This document shows, one piece after another, positions 48,739-58,382 of a stretch of 64,000 nt of DNA. Made by a program: the position numbers and the translations under genes. The first letter of the stretch is position 1, and each line of letters begins with the position of its first letter. The notes below the pieces were generated by a model. The model was given only the letters and a program-made list of their open reading frames with translations, had not been told where the DNA came from and made no database searches. Origin of the DNA: Oscillospiraceae bacterium (lineage in GTDB: Bacteria > Bacillota > Clostridia > Oscillospirales > Ruminococcaceae); assembly GCA_012520915.1 (NCBI GenBank), contig JAAYNJ010000017.1, forward strand, positions 124,001-188,000, written 5' to 3'.

Positions 48739-49443
48739 ATGCCTTATTACGGAATAGGATTTGATATATATTACATAATTTTGGTTTTGCCGGCGATAGT
48801 TATATCGTTGTTGGCGTCAGCAAAGGTGAAGAGCACCTTCGGCAGGTACAGCAAATACCGCACTTTGCGGGGAATTACGGGATATATGGCGGCAAGAAAA
48901 ATACTCGATGACAACGGACTTGCCAATGTTCAGATAATGAGAGTTCCGGGCGAACTCACCGACTACTACGACCCGAAAAGCAGAATTGTATATCTTTCGG
49001 ATTCGGTTTATGACAGTGATTCCGTCGGCGCCGTCGGTGTGGCTGCGCATGAAGCGGGACATGCTGTTCAGTATGCACAGGAATACTTTCCGATAAAGAT
49101 AAGAAGCGCCATCATCGGAGTCACCAACATCGGATCCGCTCTATCCATGCCGATGATAATTCTGGGCATCATACTGTCCATTGAGCCGCTCATACTCATC
49201 GGAGTGATACTGTTTTCCACAGTAGCGGTTTTTCAACTTGTTACACTGCCCGTCGAATTTAATGCCAGCAGAAGGGCAATAGCGGTACTGGAAGGTTCAG
49301 GCATGCTGGAGAGCAACGAACTGTCGGGGGCGAGAAAGGTGCTGTCCGCTGCGGCAATGACCTATGTGGCGGCGCTGATTCTCTCCGTTGCACAGATTTT
49401 GAGATTTGTTTTGGTGTTTTTAGGCGGCAGAAGGAGAAAATGA
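48739..49443 (+). CDS. YugP-type zinc metallopeptidase, membrane bound
   Basis: A 234-residue membrane protein of the neutral zinc metallopeptidase family typified by YugP. It has the zinc motif HEAGHAVQYAQ near residue 109, an N-terminal membrane helix, two more around residues 130-170, FNASRRAIAVLEGSGML near residue 174 (further ligand region), and a helix at the C terminus. The substrate is unknown. It stands between fmt and rsmB as in other Clostridia. Its stop overlaps rsmB by four bases. Confidence 0.9.
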   Translation: MPYYGIGFDIYYIILVLPAIVISLLASAKVKSTFGRYSKYRTLRGITGYMAARKILDDNGLANVQIMRVPGELTDYYDPKSRIVYLSDSVYDSDSVGAVGVAAHEAGHAVQYAQEYFPIKIRSAIIGVTNIGSALSMPMIILGIILSIEPLILIGVILFSTVAVFQLVTLPVEFNASRRAIAVLEGSGMLESNELSGARKVLSAAAMTYVAALILSVAQILRFVLVFLGGRRRK

Positions 49444-50750
49444 ACGACAGAAAAAGACGTCTCGTTGTCGAGACTCTCATGGCGGTGGAAAGAGGCGGCT
49501 ATTCAAATCTCGTTTTCGATAGTCTCATATCGGACACCGACCTCTCTTCCGATGAGGTTTCATTTGCCGCTGCCGTGTTTTACGGGTCTCTTGAAAGACA
49601 GACGACAAGCGACTTTATTCTCGATAAATTTCTGAAAAAAGGTATAGATAAGCTGGACCCGGAGATAAGAGCAGTCTTGAGATCCGGAGTATTCCAGCTG
49701 ATTTTTTCCGACAACATACCCGCCTATGCCGCAATAGATGAAAGTGTTAAACTTGCGAAATCCTTTAAAAAGAGTTCGGCGGCGTCTTTGATTAATGCCG
49801 TGTTGAGAAAGGTTTCGGCATACGATGTCAATGCGCATAAAGGTATTTCGGATAATGTCAAAAGACTGTCGATAACCTGTTCGGTTTCCCTTGAACTTGC
49901 AAAGATGATGTATGAACAGTATGGTCAGCGCGCTTTCGAAATTTTAAGAAACGGTTTCGGCGGCAGAAAGATGCAGCTCAGAGTAAACACGCTGAAGACA
50001 ATGCCGTCGGAAGTTGTCAGAATGTTAACTGACAGGGGATTTGATGCCGAAGAATCCGAACCGAGCGGAGCGGTTACCGTTTCATCGGGAAGGGTGGTGC
50101 AGACCGACCTTTTTTCTTCAGGTCTTATCAGACCTCAGAGTGCCGCCGCACAAACAGTTGTTAAGGCGCTTGATCCGAAGGAACGGATGACTGTGGTAGA
50201 TACCTGCAGCGCTCCCGGCGGAAAGGCGCTTACCATTGTCCAGGAGATGAGAGACACAGGAAGAGTCTTTGCATTCGATTCAAGTGAAAGCAGACTGAAT
50301 CTTGTAAAACGGGCAGCCGAGAGGGAAGGGATACGGTCGATAATCCCGAAAGTGGTAGACGCCGTAAGCCCGGATAAAAGCCTCTTTAATTCAGCGGACA
50401 GAGTGCTTTGTGATGTGCCCTGCTCCGGTTTCGGAGAGATGGCCTCAAAGCCCGAGATACGACTGAAACAACCCGCGTCAAACGATTTGTTTGAGCTGCA
50501 GTTTTCAATATTGTCAGAGAGTTCAAAATATCTTAGGACCGGCGGCATCCTGGTTTACAGCACCTGCACTTTGGACAGAAGAGAGAATGAAGGAGTTGTT
50601 AGAAGATTTTTGTCTGAAAATCAAAACTTTACGCCTCTTCACCGCGAGTTTTTCGGTTTTGAGAGTTGCGACGGAGATTTTCTGATATCGCTTCCGGGAA
50701 ACGATAACAAAGAAGGCTTTTTTATAGCAACTCTGAGGAGATTATGGTAG
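49440..50750 (+). CDS. rsmB: 16S rRNA (cytosine(967)-C(5))-methyltransferase
   Basis: A 436-residue m5C methyltransferase. An N-terminal NusB-like RNA-binding domain (about residues 1-130) precedes the catalytic domain. SAM motif VDTCSAPGGKALTIVQEM near residue 254, RVLCDVPCSGFGEMASKPEI near residue 321, and the catalytic cysteine in VYSTCTLDRRENEGV near residue 375. The methyl group goes to C967 of 16S rRNA in E. coli; the same site is assumed here. Overlaps the protease gene at its start and rlmN at its end. Confidence 0.94.
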   Translation: MNDRKRRLVVETLMAVERGGYSNLVFDSLISDTDLSSDEVSFAAAVFYGSLERQTTSDFILDKFLKKGIDKLDPEIRAVLRSGVFQLIFSDNIPAYAAIDESVKLAKSFKKSSAASLINAVLRKVSAYDVNAHKGISDNVKRLSITCSVSLELAKMMYEQYGQRAFEILRNGFGGRKMQLRVNTLKTMPSEVVRMLTDRGFDAEESEPSGAVTVSSGRVVQTDLFSSGLIRPQSAAAQTVVKALDPKERMTVVDTCSAPGGKALTIVQEMRDTGRVFAFDSSESRLNLVKRAAEREGIRSIIPKVVDAVSPDKSLFNSADRVLCDVPCSGFGEMASKPEIRLKQPASNDLFELQFSILSESSKYLRTGGILVYSTCTLDRRENEGVVRRFLSENQNFTPLHREFFGFESCDGDFLISLPGNDNKEGFFIATLRRLW

Positions 50751-51799
50751 AATCAAATTGCAAAAATGATCTTCTTTCCATGACAAAAGGCAGGTTGAAA
50801 GAAGTCATGAAAGATATGGGGTGTTTGCCCTATCGGGGAGAGCAGATTTTTTCCTTTCTCCACAGAAACCGTGTCAAGAATATCAACGAAATGAGCAGCC
50901 TTCCCCGCGATTTGAGAGAACGTCTTTCAAAGGAGTTTGACATTCCGAAGGCGCTTGTCATCGATGCGCTTCATTCGGAGGACGGGTCTTCAAAATATCT
51001 TACGGCATTTTCCGACGGTCAGGCGGTGGAGACGGTTGTGATGGACTATCGTTTCGGAACAAGCGTCTGCATCTCGACACAGGCGGGTTGCAGAATGGGT
51101 TGCAGTTTTTGTGCATCCTCAAAAGGAGGGCTTAACAGAAACCTGACTCCCGGAGAGATGTTGTCACAGATTTATCTCGCTTCGGAAATGCGCGGCAGAA
51201 AGATATCCAATGTGGTGCTTATGGGCACGGGAGAACCTCTCGACAATTTTTGCAATGTGCTTTCATTTTATGATATTATTACCGACAAATCCGGATACGG
51301 ACTCTCAAACAGGGGAGTGACGATTTCGACCTGCGGTCTGGCGGATAAGATAAGAATGCTGGCGGATGAAAAAAGGGGAATAACCCTTTCGGTCTCGCTT
51401 CATGCGGTTACCGACGAAAAAAGACGCGCTATCATGCCGGTAGCAAAAAAATACCCGCTTGAAGAGTTGGTGGACAGCTGTATATACTACTATAAAACCA
51501 CCTCGAGAAGAGTAACTCTTGAGTATGCGGTGATACCCGGATTTAACGATGATTTAGAGGATGCGGCCGGACTTTTATCCATATCGAAGCGGATTTCGGC
51601 CCATATTAATCTGATACCTGTAAACAGTGTCGAAAAGGGAATACCAAATACCGACAGAAAAAACGCTGAAAGATTTTGCGACGAATTGAACCTTAGAGGT
51701 GCAAATGTCACGTTGAGGCGCACGTTGGGAGCCGATATTATGGCATCCTGCGGACAGCTCAGAAATACCGTGATAACCTCGGGTGGAAAGAAGGAATAA
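50744..51799 (+). CDS. rlmN: 23S rRNA (adenine(2503)-C(2))-methyltransferase
   Basis: A 351-residue radical-SAM RNA methyltransferase that makes m2A2503 in 23S rRNA and m2A37 in some tRNAs. The Fe-S motif is AGCRMGCSFCASSKGGLNR near residue 114 (CxxxCxxC), GTGEPLDNF near residue 164, and the mechanistic cysteines are the one near residue 116 and the C-terminal one in DIMASCGQLR near residue 335. The ATG overlaps the rsmB stop by seven bases. The stp gene follows without gap. Confidence 0.95.
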   Translation: MVESNCKNDLLSMTKGRLKEVMKDMGCLPYRGEQIFSFLHRNRVKNINEMSSLPRDLRERLSKEFDIPKALVIDALHSEDGSSKYLTAFSDGQAVETVVMDYRFGTSVCISTQAGCRMGCSFCASSKGGLNRNLTPGEMLSQIYLASEMRGRKISNVVLMGTGEPLDNFCNVLSFYDIITDKSGYGLSNRGVTISTCGLADKIRMLADEKRGITLSVSLHAVTDEKRRAIMPVAKKYPLEELVDSCIYYYKTTSRRVTLEYAVIPGFNDDLEDAAGLLSISKRISAHINLIPVNSVEKGIPNTDRKNAERFCDELNLRGANVTLRRTLGADIMASCGQLRNTVITSGGKKE

Positions 51800-52528
51800 A
51801 TGAGGATTACCGCAAGTACGGATATTGGGTTGCGGAGCGAACAGAACCAGGACTGCTACAAAGCGGGACGTCTCGGCGACGACAGCTATTGGATAGTCCT
51901 TTGTGACGGTATGGGAGGGGTGACTTCCGGAGGTGAAGCAAGTTACGTCTGCGTAAGTTACTTGAGCCAAGCTTTCGAAGACACGCTCATCGACCTCGCA
52001 TCTCCCGCAGAGGTGCAGAGATTCATGCTCGATGCGGTTGTTAAATGCAACGAAATACTCTACAATCTCAGTTCCGAGGGCGAAGGCAGAATAATGATGG
52101 GAACCACCGTCGTTATGGCATGTATCAGAAATTCATTTGCACAGATAGTACATGCCGGAGACAGCAGAGCGTACCATATCTCCAAGAGAAACATGAATCA
52201 GCTGACTGTCGACCATTCGGTGGTTCAGGAACTGCTCGACAGCGGAAAAATCACCGAACAACAGGCAAAGAGCCACCCCAACAAGAATATAATCACAAGG
52301 GCTTTGGGTGTGGATAAAAAAATTGTACCCGATTATAATGAGATTAAATTATCAAAGGGCGACACATTGCTTCTCTGCACCGACGGACTTACAAATATGG
52401 TGGAGGAGAGTGAGATACTCAGTATCATCAGGTCTTCCGAATTTTTTGAATCCGCAGACAACCTCGTAAAGAGAGCTGTCGAACTCGGAGGAATAGATAA
52501 CGTAACGGCGGTTGTGTTTGAACAGTAA
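51800..52528 (+). CDS. PP2C-family Ser/Thr protein phosphatase (PrpC/Stp type)
   Basis: A 242-residue PPM phosphatase that reverses phosphorylation by the PASTA kinase. All metal and active-site motifs are present: STDIGLRSEQNQD near residue 5, LCDGMGGVTSGGEAS near residue 33, HAGDSRAYHI near residue 119, LLCTDGLTNMV near residue 190 and DNVTAVV near residue 232. The gene lies directly between rlmN and the kinase gene, the universal Firmicute order. The pair controls cell-wall synthesis and growth in related bacteria. Confidence 0.95.
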   Translation: MRITASTDIGLRSEQNQDCYKAGRLGDDSYWIVLCDGMGGVTSGGEASYVCVSYLSQAFEDTLIDLASPAEVQRFMLDAVVKCNEILYNLSSEGEGRIMMGTTVVMACIRNSFAQIVHAGDSRAYHISKRNMNQLTVDHSVVQELLDSGKITEQQAKSHPNKNIITRALGVDKKIVPDYNEIKLSKGDTLLLCTDGLTNMVEESEILSIIRSSEFFESADNLVKRAVELGGIDNVTAVVFEQ

Positions 52529-52576
52529 CGACCGCGGTTCGTGTCGTTTTTTAAATCAACCACAAAGGAGAAAGAA

Positions 52577-54799
52577 GTGGATAAACATATAGGTAAAAGA
52601 CTCGATGGAAGATATGAGATAATCGAGCTTATCGGAAGGGGCGGTATGGCGAATGTTTATCGTGCCCACGACAGGCTGGAAGACATCGATGTCGCTGTAA
52701 AGATACTCAGAGAGGAATTTCTCGGAAACGAAGAGTTTGTAAGAAGATTTAAAAACGAATCGAAGGCTATAAGCCTGCTTTCCCATCCGAACATAGTCAA
52801 GGTTTTCGATGTCAATTTTTCGGACAAGGTTCAGTGCATCGTCATGGAACTGATTGACGGAATAACACTCAAAGACTATATCGAAAGACAGGGCAGTCTG
52901 GGTTGGAAAGATACGGTCTATTTCACCGAGCAGATTTTGAAAGCATTGCAGCACGCACACGACAGAGGTATAGTCCACAGAGACATCAAACCTCAAAACA
53001 TCATGCTGATGTCCGACGGGCTTATCAAGGTGATGGACTTCGGTATAGCGAGATTTTCGAGAAGCGAGACAAGAACCATTACCGACAAGGCAATAGGGTC
53101 GGTTCACTATATCAGCCCGGAACAGGCAAAGGGCGACTCCACCGATGCAAAGGCGGATATATACAGCACCGGAGTTATGATGTACGAAATGCTCTCCGGA
53201 AAACTGCCCTTTGATTCCGACAGCGCCGTTTCGGTCGCAATAAAACAGATTTCCGATGTGCCCGACAGCATAACACGGGCGAACCCGAGTGTTCCGGAAG
53301 CTCTTGAAGAGATAACCTTCAAGGCAATGGCAAAAGATCCGGCGAGAAGGTATCAGTCTGCTTCGCAGATGTTGAGAGATATCGACGAATTTAAAAAGAA
53401 TCCGAGCATTAAATTCGAATACAAATATTTTTCGGATGACGCCCCCACGAGATATGTTGAGACGACAAAACAGGTGCGCGCGGCAAGCAAGGCGCCGGCA
53501 CCCAAGAAAAAATTTGCCACACGTGTAACTCTGACGATGCTCGGCATTACTCTTGCCGCGCTTATAGGTTCCGCGATACTCGTTTATCTCATATTCAATA
53601 CAGGAGACAACGCACTCTTTAAGACGGTTGAAGATGTTGAGCTTCCGAATTTTGTCGGTATGAATATCGAGACCATAAAGCAGAATCCCGATTACAAGTT
53701 TCATTTCGAGGTGGTTGAAGAATTCAATTCCGATGACAAAATCGGAGTAGGGGTTGTCTATGACCAGACACCCGTACCTCCTCTGATGATAAAAAAGACA
53801 AGTACGGTCACCTTGAAGGTGAGCAAGGGACCCGAAATAAGAACCATCCCGTCGGTGAGAGGTCTCAAAACCGGAGAGGCGATAAAACTTCTCCAAAGTG
53901 AAGGTTTTGCCGTCAGGGTGGATCTCAAACCGAATGAAGGCGTCGGCCCGAACGAAGCATATATGACATCGCCCGATTCGGGAGAAAAAAGGCGTGCCGG
54001 AGAGGTGGTAACCCTTTATATAAACCCGTCGTCAGGCGGAGGAGTGTCCACGGTATATGTACCCGAATTGGTGGGTATGTCTCAGGCGGAGGCAAGGGTG
54101 GTGCTGACTCAGAATTTCCTCAGTATGGGTGAAATCACTGAAGTGGAGGACGAGGCTCCGATAGGTACGATAATTGGCCAGGAACTTATCCCTAAAATGC
54201 AGGTTGAGGTGGGCACAAAGGTCAATGTCACGGTCAGCAAGGGAAAGACCGAACATGAACTGGGAGTCAATTACAAGCTTCCCTATTCGGTCGGCGGCAA
54301 AACAACCTATTCCCATTACGGTACCCTCAACGACAACGAAATTTACAGAGAGCAGATAACTGCGGGACCCACGACGGCATCCATAGTGGTGAAGAGTTCG
54401 GGCGGCGGTGTTCTGAAAGTGTTTGTGGAAGGGCAGCTGTTATATGAATACCACATTAACTTTGACAACGGAACTATTACTTTGGCTCAGGACCATTCTT
54501 CGTCATTTGTGATGAACGCCCCCGTTGTCGTCAATAAAGCGAACCTGATTGCGGCAATAGCCACCGCAGAAGCTAAAATGGCGGGAGTCAAGGTGAGCCC
54601 GGCCGGAGACGGAAGCGAACCCGAAATTCTTTCGGGAGAGAGCTGGGTTTCGCAGACTGCAATGGACGGACTTGTAAATGCCTTGAATGCCGCAAAGAAT
54701 ATAGTTGCAAAACCGAACGCCTCACAGGCGGAGGTCGATTCGGCGCTTTCAGTTTTGAATGCGGCAATCGGCGGATTCAACCCTCAAGTCAAGCCATAA
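52577..54799 (+). CDS. prkC: PASTA-domain Ser/Thr kinase PrkC with extra C-terminal domain
   Basis: A 740-residue membrane kinase. Kinase domain about residues 10-275: GRGGMANVYRAHD, VAVKILREEF, IVHRDIKPQNIM, VMDFGIARFS and GSVHYISPEQAKGD. One membrane helix about 315-338, then three PASTA repeats (about 353-420, 423-488, 492-556) that bind muropeptides outside the cell. After these comes a beta-rich linker and, from about residue 652, a helical module with WVSQTAMDGLVNALNAAKN and ASQAEVDSALSVLNAA, like the FIVAR-type repeats of surface proteins, which PrkC normally lacks. GTG 52577 has AAAGGAG six bases upstream; the frame is open 12 codons further up without a site. Confidence 0.94.
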   Translation: MDKHIGKRLDGRYEIIELIGRGGMANVYRAHDRLEDIDVAVKILREEFLGNEEFVRRFKNESKAISLLSHPNIVKVFDVNFSDKVQCIVMELIDGITLKDYIERQGSLGWKDTVYFTEQILKALQHAHDRGIVHRDIKPQNIMLMSDGLIKVMDFGIARFSRSETRTITDKAIGSVHYISPEQAKGDSTDAKADIYSTGVMMYEMLSGKLPFDSDSAVSVAIKQISDVPDSITRANPSVPEALEEITFKAMAKDPARRYQSASQMLRDIDEFKKNPSIKFEYKYFSDDAPTRYVETTKQVRAASKAPAPKKKFATRVTLTMLGITLAALIGSAILVYLIFNTGDNALFKTVEDVELPNFVGMNIETIKQNPDYKFHFEVVEEFNSDDKIGVGVVYDQTPVPPLMIKKTSTVTLKVSKGPEIRTIPSVRGLKTGEAIKLLQSEGFAVRVDLKPNEGVGPNEAYMTSPDSGEKRRAGEVVTLYINPSSGGGVSTVYVPELVGMSQAEARVVLTQNFLSMGEITEVEDEAPIGTIIGQELIPKMQVEVGTKVNVTVSKGKTEHELGVNYKLPYSVGGKTTYSHYGTLNDNEIYREQITAGPTTASIVVKSSGGGVLKVFVEGQLLYEYHINFDNGTITLAQDHSSSFVMNAPVVVNKANLIAAIATAEAKMAGVKVSPAGDGSEPEILSGESWVSQTAMDGLVNALNAAKNIVAKPNASQAEVDSALSVLNAAIGGFNPQVKP

Positions 54800-55686
54800 T
54801 GGGAAACGGCACTACTGAAAAAAATATAATTATTAAAGGAATCGGCGGGTTTTACTATGTAAAAACCGCCGATGGTGTTGTTGAAACCAAGCCGAAAGGC
54901 ATATTCCGGAATATAAATATAAAACCCCTGGCGGGAGATTTTGTCGAAATAGAAGAGGTCAACGGGGACTATGTAATAACGGAAATTCACGAACGGAAAA
55001 ACAGCTTTTTAAGACCGCCGATAGCTAATGTCGACAGGGTGTTCATCGTTATTTCAACCGTCGAACCTTCGCCCAACTACACCGTTATCGACAAAATGAC
55101 CGCAATCTGCATAAAGAAGGGGATATTTCCCGATATAATCATCACGAAAACAGATCTGTTAAAAGACGACGGGTTATCTGGAATATATGAAAAAGCCGGT
55201 TTTTCGGTAACGGATATTAACATGGAAAATGCGGACAAGGAAATAATCGGGATGATGAAGGGCGGACTGTCGGTATTTGCCGGCAACACCGGTGTCGGTA
55301 AATCAACCGTATTAAACCGGTTATTCTCACATCTCGATCTCGAAACGGCCAAAATCAGCAGAAAACTCGGCCGGGGCAGGCACACTACGAGGGCGGTGGA
55401 AATCTACGACTTTGAAGGCGGCAGCGTGGCGGATACGCCGGGGTTTTCATATATCGATACCGAAAGAGAACAGCCTCTTTACGCCGATGAGATTGAACAT
55501 CTCTTTCCCGAAATCTCCCCGTATATCGGAAAATGCAGATTTAACGACTGCTCGCATACATCGGAGATAGGGTGTGCCGTTATAGAAAAGGTCAAAAGCA
55601 AGGAAATATCCGAAACCAGATATAAAAGCTACTGCGATATACGCAAAGAGGCGGAGGGAATAAGCCGCTGGGAACAAAATGACTGA
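54799..55686 (+). CDS. rsgA: ribosome small-subunit-dependent GTPase A
   Basis: A 295-residue circularly permuted GTPase that checks late 30S assembly. An OB domain comes first, then the G motifs in permuted order: ITKTDLL near residue 114 (G4), FAGNTGVGKSTVLNRLFSH near residue 157 (G1), DTPGFSY near residue 212 (G3), and a C-terminal zinc domain with CRFNDCSHTSEIGCAV near residue 247. The ATG overlaps the prkC stop by one base (TAATG). It ends the long plus-strand block. Confidence 0.96.
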   Translation: MGNGTTEKNIIIKGIGGFYYVKTADGVVETKPKGIFRNINIKPLAGDFVEIEEVNGDYVITEIHERKNSFLRPPIANVDRVFIVISTVEPSPNYTVIDKMTAICIKKGIFPDIIITKTDLLKDDGLSGIYEKAGFSVTDINMENADKEIIGMMKGGLSVFAGNTGVGKSTVLNRLFSHLDLETAKISRKLGRGRHTTRAVEIYDFEGGSVADTPGFSYIDTEREQPLYADEIEHLFPEISPYIGKCRFNDCSHTSEIGCAVIEKVKSKEISETRYKSYCDIRKEAEGISRWEQND

Positions 55687-55721
55687 AACCCTTGTAACCC
55701 CTCAACTTATTGAATGAATAA

Positions 55722-55757
55722 AGACCTCACTCCCATGGGTGAGGCCTTGTTTTTTTC
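55722..55757 (+). terminator. terminator after rsgA
   Basis: GACCTCAC (55723-55730) pairs with GTGAGGCC (55739-55745 region) with small mismatches, followed by TTGTTTTTTT. It ends the def-to-rsgA transcript just before the convergent LUD gene. Confidence 0.82.
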
Positions 55758-55766
55758 TTATTAAAG

Positions 55767-56354
55767 TTAAAAACCGAGATCAAAGTCTGCAAAGAGAAGT
55801 TCGGTGCGCGGACTGGTCGCCCTCTCTATTATCACTGTGGCTCTGCAGATTTTATTATCAAGCTCACATTTGTAACACCTGTCTCCCTTTGCGGCGCAGG
55901 GTGTGGAAACGGAAAGCCTCTTTGCATTTTTCGGAGCGGCAACATTCCTCGCCCTGTCCATCGCCTCTTCAAGAGAGGGTGTGATTTTGTTCTTTCCTAT
56001 AATGTATATCACTCTTTTCGGTCCGAAAAGACTGGCTGCAACCCGGTTTCCGTTGCCGTCGATATTTACAATATAGCCCGTTTCGGAAACGGCATTTGCG
56101 GAAAGAAAATATGTGTCGACGGAAAAACCGAGATATCTTGCAGAATCCCCGCTTTTGGCATGCCATATTATGCTGTTCTTTTCTTCAAGTACAAACGGCA
56201 AATCAAGTTCGGATACCGTGGCGCTGCCCCCGAAGGCAATGACCTCGTTCTTTACATTCTCTTTGAGGTATGACAAAAGAGAATTCTTATCGTCAAAGAA
56301 CTCTACTATAAACTGGCGACCTTCAAAGTTTTTTTTCAATAGTTCCCTGTTCAA
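55767..56354 (-). CDS. LUD-domain protein (lactate utilisation, LutC/YkgG type)
   Basis: A 195-residue protein of the LUD (DUF162) family. FGGSATVSELDLP near residue 41, YFLSANAVSETGYIVNIDG near residue 81 and GPKRVIYIIGKNKITPSLEEA near residue 110 are family marks, and CAAKGDRCYKCELDNKICRA near residue 153 is a cysteine-rich part seen in the stand-alone clostridial form. LutC works with LutA and LutB in lactate oxidation, but these partners are not here, so the role may differ. The start is TTG with GGGAGGTGG upstream. It stands alone on the minus strand. Confidence 0.85.
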   Translation of the reverse strand: MNRELLKKNFEGRQFIVEFFDDKNSLLSYLKENVKNEVIAFGGSATVSELDLPFVLEEKNSIIWHAKSGDSARYLGFSVDTYFLSANAVSETGYIVNIDGNGNRVAASLFGPKRVIYIIGKNKITPSLEEAMDRARNVAAPKNAKRLSVSTPCAAKGDRCYKCELDNKICRATVIIERATSPRTELLFADFDLGF

Positions 56355-56375
56355 TAGACCACCTCCCTGACAAAT

Positions 56376-56404
56376 ATTATACCACTTTCCGTGTTGCCGG
56401 TGAA
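56376..56404 (-). promoter_or_regulatory. promoter of the LUD gene
   Basis: On the minus strand TTCACC (56404-56399), a 17-base spacer and an extended -10 TGGTATAAT, with TATAAT at 56381-56376. It lies about 20 bases before the TTG start, so the leader is very short. Confidence 0.6.
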
Positions 56405-56525
56405 ACCGAAAAAAGATTATATCTGCATTCGAAAATTTTTAAGGGTAAGAAAAGGGGAGCCCGCATCCGGAAAACCGGTATGAAATATCCTTTTGACGAT
56501 ATGCGCTTTATACTCGAAATATTTC

Positions 56526-56534
56526 TGCTATAAT
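56526..56534 (+). promoter_or_regulatory. extended -10 promoter of the tandem glycosyltransferase gene
   Basis: TGCTATAAT (56526-56534) is a complete extended -10 element. No -35 is seen at 17 bases; a TTGACG lies 30 bases upstream. The start codon would be about 18 bases after the transcription start. Confidence 0.5.
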
Positions 56535-56558
56535 ACTATAAAAAAGCGGAGAAATGAA

Positions 56559-58373
56559 TTGAAAGATAAAGACAAAATTCCTAAATGGGCGACAAGGAAC
56601 AGCCTGTTGAATCTCATCTACAAGACCTTCAGAATGTTAAAAAACGAAGGTCTGAGACAGACCCTTTTTGCCATAGGATACACGTTTAAAAGGGCGTCTC
56701 ACATGAGACGTCTCAAGAAAAAGCTTACGCTGAGCAGGAGAGAGAGGGAGCGTCAAAGAACGCATGTCTTTAAAAACAATTATACATTCAGCGTTGTTGT
56801 TCCGCTCTATAATACGAAGATTCGGTTTTTGAAAGATATGGTAGAATCTCTCGAAAGGCAGACATATGAAAATTGGCAGCTCTGCCTTGCGGACGGAAGC
56901 GATGAAAACCACAAAGATGTGGAAGAGTTTTGCCTGATGAAAAGCGGCGGCGACAGCCGGATAAAGTATAAAAAACTTGAAAAAAACGAGGGTATCGCCG
57001 GCAATACAAATGCCGCCATAGAAATGGCGGAAGGAGACTTCATATCATTTCTCGATCACGATGACTTTCTTGCCGACAATGCCCTGTTTGAGGTAGCGAA
57101 GGCAGTCGAAGAAACGTCTGCCGATTTTATCTATACCGATGAGATAATTTATACCGGAAAGCTCAACATTGCCGGGAATATGCATCTGAAACCCGACTTC
57201 TCTCCCGACTATCTGAGGAGCTGCAACTACATCTGTCATCTTACGACGGTCAGCAGGGGACTGCTCGAAAGGACAGGTATGATGGACAGCGAAATGGACG
57301 GCAGTCAGGACTACGACTTCGTGTTGAGGGCGACGGAGTCTGCGGATAAAATTCATCACATAGACGAACTCCTCTACTACTGGAGGGTTCATGAAGACAG
57401 CGTCGCGAGTTCGATAGATGCAAAACCCTACGCATACCTCGCCGCAAAAAAAGCGGTGGAACGTCATCTCGACAGGGTAGGACTGAAGGGCGAAGTGATA
57501 AAGTCGATTGCGGTTCCCATGCTCCATATAAACTATGTAATTGAGGGAAATCCCCTGATATCCATAATAATTCCCACCTCTGACCATACAGATGTTTTGA
57601 AAAAATGTATCGACTCGATATTCGAGCTGAGCAGCTACGAAAACTTCGAGATAATCCTGGTAGAAAACAACAGCAAAAATCCCGAAACATTTGAATATTA
57701 CGAGAGTCTTTCGGGAACTGAGAAGATAAAGATACTATATTATGAAGGCGGTTTTAATTTCTCCGCTATAAACAATTTTGCCTCAAAGACGGCGGAAGGC
57801 GAACATCTGCTCTTTCTCAACAACGACATAGAGGTGATATCGCCGGACTGGCTGGAACAGATGGTGATGTTCAGTCAGAGAAGCGACGTCGGGGCGGTCG
57901 GAATAAAGCTTCTCTATCCCGACGACACGGTGCAACACGGCGGGATAGCTGTCGGAGTTTGCGGAAGTGCAGCCAACCTATGCCCGCTGTTTCCGAGGGA
58001 AAATCAGGGTTATATGAGCAGGCTTGCGGTGGTGAACAACCTCTCGGCGGTGACCGGCGCCTGCCTCATGATGAAAAAGAGCGACTTTTTCAAGGTAGGG
58101 GGATTTTCCGAAGAGCTGGCGGTATCGCTCAATGATGTGGATCTCGGGCTTAAACTCTCGAAAATCGGAAGATATAATGTTTTTAACCCCGTTGCTCTCG
58201 CCTACCACCATGAATCGAGATCGCGCGGTTACGACAAAAAGGGCGAGAAGAGGAGAAGACACGAAGCGGAAAAGGAGATACTCAGAAAAAAATGGCCCGC
58301 CTATTTTGAAGAAAAGGGAGATCCTTTCTACAATAAAAATTTCGGCAAAAACAGTGTGAGCTATAACAGGTAA
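56559..58373 (+). CDS. tandem family 2 glycosyltransferase
   Basis: A 604-residue cytoplasmic protein with two GT2 domains. A basic N-terminal region (residues 1-75) precedes the first domain, FSVVVPLYNTKI near residue 77, with DxD-like SFLDHDDFLADN near residue 163. The second domain begins ISIIIPTSDHTDVLKKCIDS near residue 334 and has LFLNNDIEVISPDWLEQM near residue 418. This two-domain layout is common in enzymes that build O-antigen-like or rhamnose-rich surface chains. TTG 56559 follows GCGGAG. The chromate-type transporter genes follow nine bases later. Sugar donor and product are unknown. Confidence 0.85.
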   Translation: MKDKDKIPKWATRNSLLNLIYKTFRMLKNEGLRQTLFAIGYTFKRASHMRRLKKKLTLSRRERERQRTHVFKNNYTFSVVVPLYNTKIRFLKDMVESLERQTYENWQLCLADGSDENHKDVEEFCLMKSGGDSRIKYKKLEKNEGIAGNTNAAIEMAEGDFISFLDHDDFLADNALFEVAKAVEETSADFIYTDEIIYTGKLNIAGNMHLKPDFSPDYLRSCNYICHLTTVSRGLLERTGMMDSEMDGSQDYDFVLRATESADKIHHIDELLYYWRVHEDSVASSIDAKPYAYLAAKKAVERHLDRVGLKGEVIKSIAVPMLHINYVIEGNPLISIIIPTSDHTDVLKKCIDSIFELSSYENFEIILVENNSKNPETFEYYESLSGTEKIKILYYEGGFNFSAINNFASKTAEGEHLLFLNNDIEVISPDWLEQMVMFSQRSDVGAVGIKLLYPDDTVQHGGIAVGVCGSAANLCPLFPRENQGYMSRLAVVNNLSAVTGACLMMKKSDFFKVGGFSEELAVSLNDVDLGLKLSKIGRYNVFNPVALAYHHESRSRGYDKKGEKRRRHEAEKEILRKKWPAYFEEKGDPFYNKNFGKNSVSYNR

Positions 58374-58382
58374 GGAGAGGAA

